This document shows positions 15,500 through 24,454 of a stretch of 27,127 nucleotides of DNA, in pieces. The DNA is from a virus. The position numbers and the translations under genes were made by a program. The DNA lies in IMG/VR virus record IMGVR_UViG_3300031245_000008, positions 1 through 27,127 of that record; one strand, given 5' to 3'. The notes beneath the pieces are model-generated. The model was not told the DNA's origin. It searched no databases and saw only the letters and a list, made by a program, of their open reading frames with translations. How positions within the stretch are numbered: position 1 is the stretch's first letter; each line of letters opens with the position of its first letter.

Positions 15500-16027
15500 A
15501 TGGGTGAGACCTTTGAATTAGAATATTACGATGGGGATGGTGTAAAAACCATCCCTATCCGTCTTAAATTCTTGACTCCTGCCCTTCGAGTCAAGATAAT
15601 TCAGCACGATACAGCTTCGCAATTGGCGTTCAAAAAATATGAACAGGAAATTTTAAGTCAAGAAGCATTAAAAAAAGAAAATGAGATTCAAGAGAAAATT
15701 AATGTGAAAATCAACGAGATTTTGAAAACCAACCCTGCCATCTCCCCCGATGAAATCGAGCTAGAAAAAACAAAATTCTTATTGGAATTAATAAAAGACA
15801 CATCAGAAGAAGAGATAAAGGAACGGGAAGCTGTGCTTATTAAGAACTGGGCGTATAATGATGAATGGAACATCAAACTTTTCAAACTAATTGTGGACAT
15901 CTCAGGCTTGTCAGAAGAAGAGAAGAAACTAATACAGAGCAAGGAGGATTCGCACTTTTGGAAAAATGTAAATATTGGAAAGGTGGTGGAAATCAACCGC
16001 TACTTTCGCCGAACTAATTCGCTCTGA
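15500..16027 (+). CDS. Tail assembly chaperone, upstream frame (gpG-like)
   Basis: This 175-residue acidic, helix-rich protein lies between the tube and tape measure genes, where tail assembly chaperones reside. It starts with a beta segment (FELEYYDGDGVKTIPIRLKF), then a long charged helical middle and a conserved-looking end (WNIKLFKLIVDISGLSEEEK and FRRTNSL). It overlaps the next frame by about 53 bases with no good start for the second frame, implying ribosomal frameshifting to produce a long gpGT-like fusion. An AGGAGAGG-type site precedes the ATG. The role is to bind the tape measure during tail assembly; it is not part of the virion in well-studied phages. Confidence 0.72.
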   Translation: MGETFELEYYDGDGVKTIPIRLKFLTPALRVKIIQHDTASQLAFKKYEQEILSQEALKKENEIQEKINVKINEILKTNPAISPDEIELEKTKFLLELIKDTSEEEIKEREAVLIKNWAYNDEWNIKLFKLIVDISGLSEEEKKLIQSKEDSHFWKNVNIGKVVEINRYFRRTNSL

Positions 16028-16322
16028 GAACGAGAAAATTAAGTGGTTGTTAGATGTTCCAGCGTTCAATGTTGAAAAGAATTATTCTGACGAAGAACGC
16101 AAGTTCTATGAGAAACGAAAGAATGCACGATGGAATTTATGGAATTTGATACCAAACATTGCAGAAGGCTATGAGTTTGATGAGGAGATTGAATATCAAT
16201 ATAAAACTTTATGTTATATCGCTGCGAAAGGTATTTATTCTGAAATGAAAAGGTTATACGAGACAGCATCGTTGGTTGAAGTTTTTGAAATATTGATGAT
16301 ACAAAAAGCTTTGGATTGGTAA
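15975..16322 (+). CDS. Tail assembly chaperone, downstream frame (gpT-like, probably made by frameshift)
   Basis: This frame, 115 codons when counted from a TTG at 15975, has no ribosome binding site and begins inside the first chaperone gene. The frame is closed by TAA at 15969-15971, so ribosomes must enter between about 15972 and 16025. It would extend the first chaperone with AELIRSENEKIKWLLDVPAF and a helical, tryptophan-rich domain (NARWNLWNLIPNIAEGYEFD). Its stop overlaps the tape measure ATG. The arrangement fits the gpG/gpGT pair of long-tailed phages, but the needed shift is +1 (or -2), not the common -1. Confidence 0.65.
   Translation: MERWWKSTATFAELIRSENEKIKWLLDVPAFNVEKNYSDEERKFYEKRKNARWNLWNLIPNIAEGYEFDEEIEYQYKTLCYIAAKGIYSEMKRLYETASLVEVFEILMIQKALDW
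16004..16007 (+). promoter_or_regulatory. Candidate +1 slippery site (TTT C) in the chaperone overlap
   Basis: In the upstream frame the codons read TAC TTT CGC CGA. A phenylalanine tRNA on TTT can re-pair with TTC one base forward, after which reading continues GCC GAA CTA into the downstream frame. It is the best re-pairing site I found in the overlap window. A -2 shift elsewhere in the window would give the same frame. Confidence 0.35.
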
Positions 16323-19300
16323 TGGAAGGTTTCCAAGTATCATTTACACTTAATCCTGTTTTTAATGTTCAGGCATTCAATTCAATCCTTAACGGGATTA
16401 GAGATTCTCTTGGAGAACTTGGTAAAAACCTTAACTTAAAACCAATAGATGAAACCAAATTCAATTCAGCATTAAACTCGGTCAAAACCCAAACCGAAGG
16501 TGTTGCACAATCTTTTCAAAAGGTAAACGAAAACGCAGAAAATGCAAAAGAAACAACTAAACAGCTGGGTAATGAAGGTACCAAGGCTGCTAATTCGTTA
16601 AAACAATCTTTTCTCAACGCCTTTGAAAGCCTGAACAGCCGAACCAAAGATTTGCTCAGCACAATGCTGGGGGTGTTTGGCGGAGGCGCCCTTTTGAAAG
16701 GAGTTAGTGGGCTTTTTGGTGGGTTCTCGGATATACTCTCCAAAGGTAAATCCTCTATCGAATCAATAAACAATATGAAGGTTGCTTTTGCCCAAGCAGG
16801 TAAAAGCGGAGAGGAGCTAAACAGAACCATAAAAGAAACGATGGCCTATGCGAGCGAACTAGCTAATAGATTCGCAATGCCTACCAGTGAGATAAGAAGG
16901 TTTAGTCAAGTTGCGGCTGCCATTGGAGGGGCTACGGGTAAGGCAAATCAGGATTTGACAACTTTGGCAATTGCGGTCGAAAAAACTACGAACGGACTTG
17001 TCTCTGGTGAAATGGCTATTCGTTTGTTTTCTAAGGGCGTAACTGACCCTGAGGCTCAGTTTGCACTTGGGAGATTAACAAAACAATTCCCAGCATTGGC
17101 TAGTGCATTGAAAGATGTAAAATCCCCAGCCGAGGCAACTCAAAAAGCCTTGCAATTTTTTGGTCCTGCTCTGAAACAAATCGAAGAAAATGCTGATGGA
17201 CCCATTGGTGCGTCAATAAGATTAGAAAACGCATTGTCCCGATTAAAATCAAGTCTGGGGAAAGTGATTGTCGAAGCAATTGCACCTTTTATTACTTCTT
17301 TTACAAACAACATTCTTCCTGTTCTCCAATCTGGCGCGTCAGCTTTTGGAAGTTTAATTAATGCTATTAAACCTTTGCAACCTGTTCTTATGGGGTTAGG
17401 CGTAGCAGTTGCTGGCGTGGTGACTGGATTACTTGTTTTGCAAGGAATCAAAGTCTTCACAGGGCTGGCAACAAGTGCCACTCAATTTGGATTAAGTCTT
17501 TTGCAAAAAGTCATACCAGCATTAGTGGCAGAAAACGCTGCTACCGGAGCTTTGGTGTTCCAAAAAGAAGCACTAACAGTGGCCACCCTCAAAGAATCTG
17601 CCGTGACAATGGCAAATACTGCGGCCAAAATGGCTTTAACTGGTGCTACAACTATTCTTACAGCAGCTCAAACCGCACTTAATGCAGCTTTCATTGCTTC
17701 GCCTATTGGCTGGGTCGTTGTTGGCATTGGTGCGTTGGTTGGGGGGATGATATTGCTGTATAAGAATGTTCAAGCAGTGCGGAATTTCTTTGATAGTCTT
17801 TGGGCAGTTATCGTCAAAGGGGCTACTTATGCTTGGGAAATAATCAAAAAGCTGTTTGAGATAATATTTGAGATAGGCAAAACCATTTTTAACATTCTTA
17901 TCACCCCATTTAGAATGTGGTGGACAACAATTAGTGCCATTGGTAAAGCAATCGGAGAGTTAATAGGTGGTGCAACTTCATTAGGAGAACGTGGTACCTT
18001 CTTATCAAAAATAATGAACGGATTGTCCGAAGCCTTTACTACTGTTATGAATGTATTGAACGGGGTTCTCTCGGTTGTGAAATCGGTAACATCGGCAATT
18101 GATTCCTTTATCAGTGGTTTCGGTTCGGCAATTGGGAAACTTCTATCGGGAGATTTTAAAGGCTTTATTGACGGACTTGGGAAAGCGGGAGAAGATGCTG
18201 GAAAGGCGTTTACATCGAAAATGACCGAGGTGTTAGAGTCTGCTAATTTCGAGTTGGCTGGCAAAAAAATTAAGGAAAGTATAGAATCACAAACACAAAT
18301 CCAAATTCAAATTGATAAGCAAGCTACTTTACAAAATCTAATTCAAAGTTATGAAGGAATCCAAAATGAAATTGCTTCTTTATCCCAAAAATCTGCTACC
18401 GTAGGCCTTTCCGACGATGAGAAAAAACGACTCCAAGAATTGCAAACAAAATCAATCGAAACAGCAAAAGCAATAACCGATATAGTCCCGCAGGCAAAAG
18501 GGGCAATGAAAACCATCGTTGACGAGACTGGACGATTGCAGACTGTCTGGGATGTAAACATATCCAAAGCAAAGGAATTTGCAAAAACCTCATCTCTATT
18601 TGCAGATTCGGCTACTGCTGCCAAAGTATTTACTAATGCTCTTGGTAGTCAAGCCAATGTGATTGAAAACCAAAAGCAAAGATTGAATGAATTAAAAAAT
18701 CAAATAAATCAGACAACTGACCCAGAAGAAGTTCAAAAACTTATTGCAGAGTATAATAAACTATCAGATACAATAAACCAAAACAAGGATGCATTGGTTC
18801 AAAACTTCCTTGCCGGTGCAATGGCTGGCAATCTTACTGAAGAGGCATTGCAAAAGGTTGCAAAAGCACTGGGAATATCTACCGAAGAAGCCAAAAAGAT
18901 GGCGATTGCAAAGGAACTTGAAGAAGCCAATAAGCAGGGCAAAGTAACTCCTGAATTAATCCAAAAAATAGCAGGGAAGTATAAGGAGTCAGGTTCAACC
19001 GTTGAGCAGATTTATGAAGCTCAAAAGAAAGTTACAAAGGAATTAGAAGCCTCCAAAATCGAAGCTCTTGGTTTGGCGGATGCAGTCTCGCTTGCTCAAC
19101 AGAAACAGAAAGAGGGACGAGATATAATCATAAAAGCTATTGCTGATTTAAAAGCTGGTAGAATAAATCAAGAAGAGTATAATAAAAGAATAGCCGAAGG
19201 CACTCAAAAGCAAAAAGAGGGTGCTCAACTACAACAGGAATTAAACGACGCTGCGAAAGAGGCAACAAGACAAAAACTAATACAAAATATTGTTGCTGAC

Positions 19301-21472
19301 GAAACGGCCGAAAAGGAAAAGAAGACCACGGGCGAAGTTAAAAACCAAATAGATAAATATTTAGAGCTTTATGAGTTAAAGAAAAAAGCCAATGAGAACG
19401 AGATAACCGCTTTTGAAAAACAAATTGAAAGACAAGCTCTGCTTGCAGGTCGAACAGAAAAGACTGCAGAAGAAGAACTGTTGATTATTAATGAAAAGCA
19501 AAAGAGAAATCAAGAAGCTTATAACGAACTTCTTTCTTTGGTGGAAAAATACAAAATAAAGGTATCCGAAACTGGACAAATTTCTTTCGCAGGGAAAATT
19601 AAATCTGACCAAGCACAGAAAATATATGAAGAATTTACAAGGCTCAAAAACGAGATTGAATCGAATGAAAACAGCAAAATAAGAATTGAACTTAAAATCA
19701 AACAAGACAAAGCCAAGTTACAGGAGGAAATAAAGAAAGCTCGAGAAGAGATTGCTAAGATCATGGCGGACATGAAATTATCTGATATTGAAGTAAAAGT
19801 AAAATTAGGTCTTGTAACCGAATCCGAACTCACCAAGGCCAAAATTGCCAAAATGAGAGAGGAATTACAAGCATTGCAACTGCAAGCCGCCTCTTTTAAT
19901 TTTGCTACCGCAACTCCTGAAACCTTGGTTAAATACAATGAAACCATAGCAGCCATTCAAAAACTCAATCAAAATATTCTACTCGAAACTCAAAATTTAA
20001 ATAAGCAATTAGAGAACGAACGGATAAATTCAATCATTGATGAAGCCGAGAAGGAAAGAGAAGTTGCCATTGCCAAAGCAAAGGAAATTTATGAACAGGA
20101 TTTGTTATATGCCAAAGATAATAACAAAAAGAAATTGCAAGCTTATTTGAAATACCTCGATGCGATTGAAGCTGCAAACCAAAGTTACCTAGCCAAGCAA
20201 AAAACTTTTACCAAAGAATTCCAAGATGCTTTGTTCTTGTCTCTTCAAGGATTTTCTCAAGCGCTGTTTGAAACAAGTCTGGACCCGCTAACTGAGAGAT
20301 TAGAAGAACTTCGCTCTCAATTGCAAGCTATAAAAAATACAAAAACAGGCGATGAACTAAATAAATTCAAAGAAGAGGAGAAGCAATTAATTAAATCTCT
20401 CCATAATAGAGAAATTTCAACCACGGATTATTACAAGAAGGTCAACGAGCTGGAACGCAAACGGCACGAACTACTAATGAAAAATGGACAAGAAGAAGCT
20501 GAGTTTTCTTTAAGATTAAAATATGGACTTACCCAAGGCTTCACGCAAATGGCAAAGCAATGGGGGCTGGCCGCAGACCAAACACTGGATAAAATAAAAA
20601 GTAACTACTCAAAAATTAGTATCCTTGAAGACAAACTTCAGAAAAATCTCTTTAAAGATGCCAAAGAAAGAGAAGAAGCCGAAAAAGGATTGGTCGAACT
20701 ACGGAAACAAAATCTTGACGACCTGCAAAAATATGCGGAAGAGGCAACGGCGATGTCAATTAGCTCTTTCGTTGCTATGCTCGCCTCCGGGGCAAGCTTA
20801 ATGGAAGCATTCAAAAAAGGCTTGTTGAAAAATGTTCTTGATATCGCCGAAAAATCTATAATGGCAAATATACCCGAGATATATGCTAAATATTTTGCCA
20901 CTTTGGGTCCTTTTGCAGGCCCTGCCGCTGCGGGAGTTGCCATTGGATTGATTATGTCTTTGTTGGAAGCCGCAAAGTCGGCTATTAGTGCTTATAAAGG
21001 TGCTGTTGATATACAGGGTCCTGGAACAGAAACATCTGATAGCATCATTGCAAGGGTTTCTAAGGGTGAATCAATTGTCACGGCGAAAGCAACCAAGACA
21101 GGCGAGAATAAAGAACTTCTTCAATGGCTTAATCAAACAGGCAGACCGGCAATTGAGTTCTATATTACAAAGAAACCTGATGTATTGAAATCGTTAACAA
21201 CCAAATTAATCACACAGGAAAAGGAAATCACAGAGAAGCAGAAAGAATTAATCTTCCAAAAATTGGTGTATGATAATTTGGAAGCAAGCAGAAAAATCCA
21301 GCAACTTGGTGAAAATCTAAACAAAGGTATTGAGGAACTGAAAAATGCAATCAGGAATTCAGGCTATGTATCTAAAACTTACAATCAAGTCAGCGTTGAT
21401 GTTGATTTCAATACACGAGAGATAATCAAAAAAGTGAACATTGAAAAGAATTGGAGGATTAAAAGATTATAA
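16322..21472 (+). CDS. Tape measure protein
   Basis: This 1716-residue protein is by far the longest in the window, follows the chaperone pair and has the expected make-up. There is a long charged coiled-coil region through the second half (for example KIRIELKIKQDKAKLQEEIK). Hydrophobic blocks lie near 110-135, 345-375 and 460-560 (ASPIGWVVVGIGALVGGMIL). Near the end are a glycine/alanine-rich segment (GPFAGPAAAGVAIGLIMSLL) and a SDSIIARVSKGESIV motif seen in many tape measures. It sets tail length and is ejected ahead of DNA. At roughly 1.5 angstrom per residue it implies a tail near 250 nm. The ATG at 16322 forms a TAATG junction; an upstream TTG at 16316 is less likely. No separate lytic domain was recognised. 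Confidence 0.93.
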   Translation: MEGFQVSFTLNPVFNVQAFNSILNGIRDSLGELGKNLNLKPIDETKFNSALNSVKTQTEGVAQSFQKVNENAENAKETTKQLGNEGTKAANSLKQSFLNAFESLNSRTKDLLSTMLGVFGGGALLKGVSGLFGGFSDILSKGKSSIESINNMKVAFAQAGKSGEELNRTIKETMAYASELANRFAMPTSEIRRFSQVAAAIGGATGKANQDLTTLAIAVEKTTNGLVSGEMAIRLFSKGVTDPEAQFALGRLTKQFPALASALKDVKSPAEATQKALQFFGPALKQIEENADGPIGASIRLENALSRLKSSLGKVIVEAIAPFITSFTNNILPVLQSGASAFGSLINAIKPLQPVLMGLGVAVAGVVTGLLVLQGIKVFTGLATSATQFGLSLLQKVIPALVAENAATGALVFQKEALTVATLKESAVTMANTAAKMALTGATTILTAAQTALNAAFIASPIGWVVVGIGALVGGMILLYKNVQAVRNFFDSLWAVIVKGATYAWEIIKKLFEIIFEIGKTIFNILITPFRMWWTTISAIGKAIGELIGGATSLGERGTFLSKIMNGLSEAFTTVMNVLNGVLSVVKSVTSAIDSFISGFGSAIGKLLSGDFKGFIDGLGKAGEDAGKAFTSKMTEVLESANFELAGKKIKESIESQTQIQIQIDKQATLQNLIQSYEGIQNEIASLSQKSATVGLSDDEKKRLQELQTKSIETAKAITDIVPQAKGAMKTIVDETGRLQTVWDVNISKAKEFAKTSSLFADSATAAKVFTNALGSQANVIENQKQRLNELKNQINQTTDPEEVQKLIAEYNKLSDTINQNKDALVQNFLAGAMAGNLTEEALQKVAKALGISTEEAKKMAIAKELEEANKQGKVTPELIQKIAGKYKESGSTVEQIYEAQKKVTKELEASKIEALGLADAVSLAQQKQKEGRDIIIKAIADLKAGRINQEEYNKRIAEGTQKQKEGAQLQQELNDAAKEATRQKLIQNIVADETAEKEKKTTGEVKNQIDKYLELYELKKKANENEITAFEKQIERQALLAGRTEKTAEEELLIINEKQKRNQEAYNELLSLVEKYKIKVSETGQISFAGKIKSDQAQKIYEEFTRLKNEIESNENSKIRIELKIKQDKAKLQEEIKKAREEIAKIMADMKLSDIEVKVKLGLVTESELTKAKIAKMREELQALQLQAASFNFATATPETLVKYNETIAAIQKLNQNILLETQNLNKQLENERINSIIDEAEKEREVAIAKAKEIYEQDLLYAKDNNKKKLQAYLKYLDAIEAANQSYLAKQKTFTKEFQDALFLSLQGFSQALFETSLDPLTERLEELRSQLQAIKNTKTGDELNKFKEEEKQLIKSLHNREISTTDYYKKVNELERKRHELLMKNGQEEAEFSLRLKYGLTQGFTQMAKQWGLAADQTLDKIKSNYSKISILEDKLQKNLFKDAKEREEAEKGLVELRKQNLDDLQKYAEEATAMSISSFVAMLASGASLMEAFKKGLLKNVLDIAEKSIMANIPEIYAKYFATLGPFAGPAAAGVAIGLIMSLLEAAKSAISAYKGAVDIQGPGTETSDSIIARVSKGESIVTAKATKTGENKELLQWLNQTGRPAIEFYITKKPDVLKSLTTKLITQEKEITEKQKELIFQKLVYDNLEASRKIQQLGENLNKGIEELKNAIRNSGYVSKTYNQVSVDVDFNTREIIKKVNIEKNWRIKRL

Positions 21473-21475
21473 ACG

Positions 21476-21940
21476 ATGGACGGCTGGTTAATTGCCCTAT
21501 TTGGAACGGATAATTACTATGAAATAGACCAAAATAGCGAGGTTTCGCTCTCTACTTTGGGAACAACAGACCCAATGACCGATGCTAACTGGCTTAAAAT
21601 AGGAATATCAGGAATGTCACCAGGAAGAGAAAATCTTAATGATGGTGAAGAAAGGGTTGGAGGCATCATTGTTCATTCACCAGCCCAAAAACAAATATTT
21701 GAAATTCATCTTTTACCTCTTGTCTTTCCTGATGATATGGATAAATATGAAGCCCTTTGTAATTTGCTTTTGAAAAAATACATTTATCTTTTTAAAGGCA
21801 CTTATTCCTTTGATAATTGGAAGATACATCCTGATGGTAAGGCAATTAGAGTGGCAGTGAATATAGAAACTGAACATAATTACGAAAATGGCACCAAAGA
21901 AATCACATTGCAAGCAAGGAAAGAAAGACCAAAACTATGA
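21476..21940 (+). CDS. Putative distal tail protein (Dit-like)
   Basis: This 154-residue protein lies directly after the tape measure and before the hub protein, the usual place of the distal tail protein that caps the tube and anchors the hub. It is beta-rich, with segments such as RVGGIIVHSPAQKQIFEIHL and KAIRVAVNIETEHNYENGTK, and it has no membrane segment. Its stop overlaps the next start as ATGA. The call is positional; sequence identity to any named Dit family was not recognised. Confidence 0.55.
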   Translation: MDGWLIALFGTDNYYEIDQNSEVSLSTLGTTDPMTDANWLKIGISGMSPGRENLNDGEERVGGIIVHSPAQKQIFEIHLLPLVFPDDMDKYEALCNLLLKKYIYLFKGTYSFDNWKIHPDGKAIRVAVNIETEHNYENGTKEITLQARKERPKL

Positions 21941-23757
21941 GCAATGTAATCTATGTTTATCAATGGCAAGGGATAAGAACCAAATGGAATTATCAATTAG
22001 AGATAATACCATCAGATGATTCTGAATTAACCTCACCAACAATCATCCAACTTCCCGAAGGATTTATTAAAAACTTAGAATTCAATTTTGCTTACGATAA
22101 ATATCCCATAGGTTTTCCCGAAGCGCCTACCCTTTCGTTGACAATTGATTTTAAGAGAATCACCAATGCAGATACTCAATACAATGAACTTAAAAGAGCA
22201 ATTTTTAATCCAATCACCACAACGACCCTTGATGTCGGGGATCCATTCCCCTTCCCAATCAATGTGAAAGTTAAATTAGGAACTATTGTTAATCTAAAAA
22301 TACAATTCCCGGGAACAAATGATTTAATAACAATTTTCCGCGGGATTTATAGAGCTGACAGTAAAGTTAAATATAACATTTTAACAACCGAATGCTCTTT
22401 CGATGCCATAGCAGCGGAAAAAGTAATATTAGAATCTTTTGATTTCAAAACTATCAAACTTATTAGCGAGTTTAAGGATTATTTTACAAACGATAAGTAC
22501 ATTAAAACTGAAGACGTTATCGAACTACTGATTAAAGATGGTTCTTCGTATAAAATGGTCTCACAATGGAACTATCGACATTGGTTTTTTTTACGACCTT
22601 TCTCTTTCCTTTTAGAACAAATAAACAATGTTGCAGCGAAAATTGCTAAAAAAGTTCTGCGTTCTCAATCTGCCACAATTGGAATTCCTCAGTTACCTAA
22701 TATCACTTTTTACAAACAACACTATTCAGGCGATGGGTCACTAGGAAACCAACCAGTATTCATTTATTATATAGAGAGAATTGGACGTAAAATCAATTAT
22801 AATCCCGAATCTTATGAATTCATTGGGGGTTTATTAGATCTCTATGATGAGAGAAGCTTGATTAATATTTATAAAAACAGTGTCTGGGATTTTTTGCGTG
22901 ATTATTGTGAATGGCAACTCTCAAAAGGTTTTATAACTCAAAATTTCGTTTTCTTTTCTTATATGCTTGGGGATGAACAGAATTACATTGAAATAAAAAA
23001 AGACTCAATAATAAACATAGAAATTGAATTATTTAGTAGGATTCCTAAAACAATTACTGCTTCAAACTTTGAATACTATTCAGACGATAAGTTCTCTGAT
23101 ATTGAAAAATTTGAATTAACAATTGAAGGAACATATAATGAAGAAGAAATCACTATACCAATGGTTTTTAATAATATACCTGCTTGTGTAGATTACGAAA
23201 TATTCAAACCCTCCAATGGAATTCAAGCAGTAAGTTTCTTCCCTCATTATCACAATTTTTACTATTCCGAAACCCTCAGTCTTTATCCGGGCGGACCGGA
23301 AAAAGAACGATTTATTAGAATTCACGAATATTGCAATTTCCCAATAAAATCAAATCTTATGTCTTCAGCTCTTCCGGGTTGTGAATTTCAACCCTTTAAT
23401 TTTAATCAACAGGATTTTGAAAACGGGATAAATTATATCATTGCTGCCTCACAAGTTGAAACAGGAATGCCTTTTTGGATAACTAAAATATTAAATACAA
23501 TATTCACAAATCCAAATCAAACCTATATTAGCGATTTAACCGTACCCATTGACCACGTTACAAGTTTTTCACCCGGAAATCTTTGGTATTTCAACTCCAA
23601 AATTCCGTGGTTAATACCTTGGACCAATATAAAGTTGAACCTAAATGATCTTAATAATTTTATTACAATTCCTTTCCAATATTGGTCAGTTATAAGCAGT
23701 AAGGTTGATTTTAAAGATGAAACTGTTACTTTTGAACTTTTGTCAATAAATGTTTGA
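21937..23757 (+). CDS. Putative tail hub / tail-associated protein
   Basis: This 606-residue protein has the size and place of the central tail hub (Tal-like or gp27-like) that closes the tube at the host-facing end. The first 170 residues look like a tandem beta-domain hub: KNLEFNFAYDKYPIGFPEAP, LSLTIDFKRIT, IFRGIYRADSKVKYNILTTE. The rest is aromatic-rich (YYSETLSLYPGGPEK, FNFNQQDFENGINYI) and could contact the cell surface. No lysozyme or peptidase motif was found. It overlaps the preceding gene by four bases. The assignment is from position, size and beta-rich character. Confidence 0.6.
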   Translation: MSNVIYVYQWQGIRTKWNYQLEIIPSDDSELTSPTIIQLPEGFIKNLEFNFAYDKYPIGFPEAPTLSLTIDFKRITNADTQYNELKRAIFNPITTTTLDVGDPFPFPINVKVKLGTIVNLKIQFPGTNDLITIFRGIYRADSKVKYNILTTECSFDAIAAEKVILESFDFKTIKLISEFKDYFTNDKYIKTEDVIELLIKDGSSYKMVSQWNYRHWFFLRPFSFLLEQINNVAAKIAKKVLRSQSATIGIPQLPNITFYKQHYSGDGSLGNQPVFIYYIERIGRKINYNPESYEFIGGLLDLYDERSLINIYKNSVWDFLRDYCEWQLSKGFITQNFVFFSYMLGDEQNYIEIKKDSIINIEIELFSRIPKTITASNFEYYSDDKFSDIEKFELTIEGTYNEEEITIPMVFNNIPACVDYEIFKPSNGIQAVSFFPHYHNFYYSETLSLYPGGPEKERFIRIHEYCNFPIKSNLMSSALPGCEFQPFNFNQQDFENGINYIIAASQVETGMPFWITKILNTIFTNPNQTYISDLTVPIDHVTSFSPGNLWYFNSKIPWLIPWTNIKLNLNDLNNFITIPFQYWSVISSKVDFKDETVTFELLSINV

Positions 23758-23763
23758 CGAAAA

Positions 23764-24228
23764 ATGCCTACAAAAGAATCCATTGCTGCAAACAAAATAA
23801 CAGAAAGAATGCTAGTGCCCCATCTCCGGTGGCGACAAGCAGGCGGAAGAGCTGTTTTTGCCAGTGTTAAAGGCGTCGAAGATGTGATTCAGGGAATATG
23901 CGGAGAAACCATAGAACAGGGCGATGCCGTCTTCCTGGGTGACGATAATAAGATTTATAAAGCCGATGCTCTCAATCAAAAACCCGCTTTTGGATTTGCC
24001 CTGATTGGGGGCATTGCTGACCAAGAAATTTCAATAAGAGTTCGAGGCAAAATAAATATTGAGCTCGACCCCAATATTCCAATAGGCAGTATCATCTTTC
24101 TGCGCTCACAGGGGCAGGTTGGACAAATTGAGAGGCTAAACTCAGGTGATTTGATTCAATATGTAGGTCTTAAATTAGACTCAAACGAATTATATATTAT
24201 AATCGAAAATTTTTATGAAATTGAGTAA
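23764..24228 (+). CDS. Tail-tip beta-barrel protein, distantly like the DUF2190 decoration protein
   Basis: This 154-residue protein ends the rightward operon. Its C-terminal two thirds (GETIEQGDAVFLGDDNKIYK, KPAFGFALIGGIADQEISIR, SIIFLRSQGQVGQIERL) show the same order of motifs as the DUF2190-like protein at 9028-9390. Both have an acidic E-x-G-D/A turn, a D-N/G-K turn, a G-x-AL strand and a closing I-x-VR/K strand. This small barrel is reused in phage fibres and decoration proteins. The first 25 residues (TKESIAANKITERMLVP) may form an attachment helix. A ribosome binding site is not evident, so it may rely on coupling from the hub gene six bases upstream. Confidence 0.6.
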   Translation: MPTKESIAANKITERMLVPHLRWRQAGGRAVFASVKGVEDVIQGICGETIEQGDAVFLGDDNKIYKADALNQKPAFGFALIGGIADQEISIRVRGKINIELDPNIPIGSIIFLRSQGQVGQIERLNSGDLIQYVGLKLDSNELYIIIENFYEIE

Positions 24229-24265
24229 GAATTTTTTGGGCAAAAAGACAAAATTTTTCAAACTA

Positions 24266-24288
24266 TTGCTTACATTTTGCATAATTTC
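24266..24288 (+). repeat. 23-bp direct repeat, copy 1 (candidate att or integrase arm site)
   Basis: This copy contains GCTTACATTTTGCATA followed by ATTTC. It matches the second copy at 24429-24451 over 23 bases with one A/G difference. It lies in the gap between the tail operon and the integrase gene, both of which point into the gap. Confidence 0.6.
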
Positions 24289-24428
24289 CAAAAGTAACAA
24301 CGTAAGTCTTTGAAAATAAAGCAACAAATTAAGTCCCCCAAGGAGCACAACAATACTTTACACTTCTTGATTTACAAATACTTACAATGTCATTTCAATT
24401 CAAATTTTTGTTTTTTGGGGTTCTTATT

Positions 24429-24451
24429 TTGCTTACATTTTGCATAGTTTC
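24429..24451 (+). repeat. 23-bp direct repeat, copy 2 (candidate att or integrase arm site)
   Basis: This second copy, GCTTACATTTTGCATA plus GTTTC, ends four bases before the integrase stop codon. It is 163 bases from copy 1 with a single substitution. Confidence 0.6.
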
Positions 24452-24454
24452 ATT

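Larger units (their letters stand above)
24229..24454. other. Intergenic candidate attachment region beside the integrase
   Basis: This 226-base gap separates two convergent genes and holds no credible gene. Besides the 23-bp direct repeat it has two shorter related sites, ATACTTTACA (24353-24362) and ATACTTACA (24378-24386). CTTACA-type motifs therefore recur at four places in one orientation. Clustered repeats near a tyrosine integrase are typical of arm sites in an attP. I could not identify a core shared with a tRNA gene. No convincing terminator hairpin was found despite the convergent genes. Confidence 0.45.

Noticed and set aside
15956-15971. A-rich stretch (TGG AAA AAT) as a -1 slippery site for the chaperone pair
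   Set aside because: A -1 shift leads into the wrong frame, and the correct downstream frame is blocked by TAA at 15969-15971.
17827-18264. Minus-strand frames opposite the tape measure gene (this and several similar ones up to 20943)
   Set aside because: They lie wholly within the tape measure and have chance-like, low-complexity compositions; none has a family motif.
24229-24290. A transcription terminator after the tail operon
   Set aside because: The A/T runs here do not form a clean stem with a T tract; any pairing is imperfect and AT-only.
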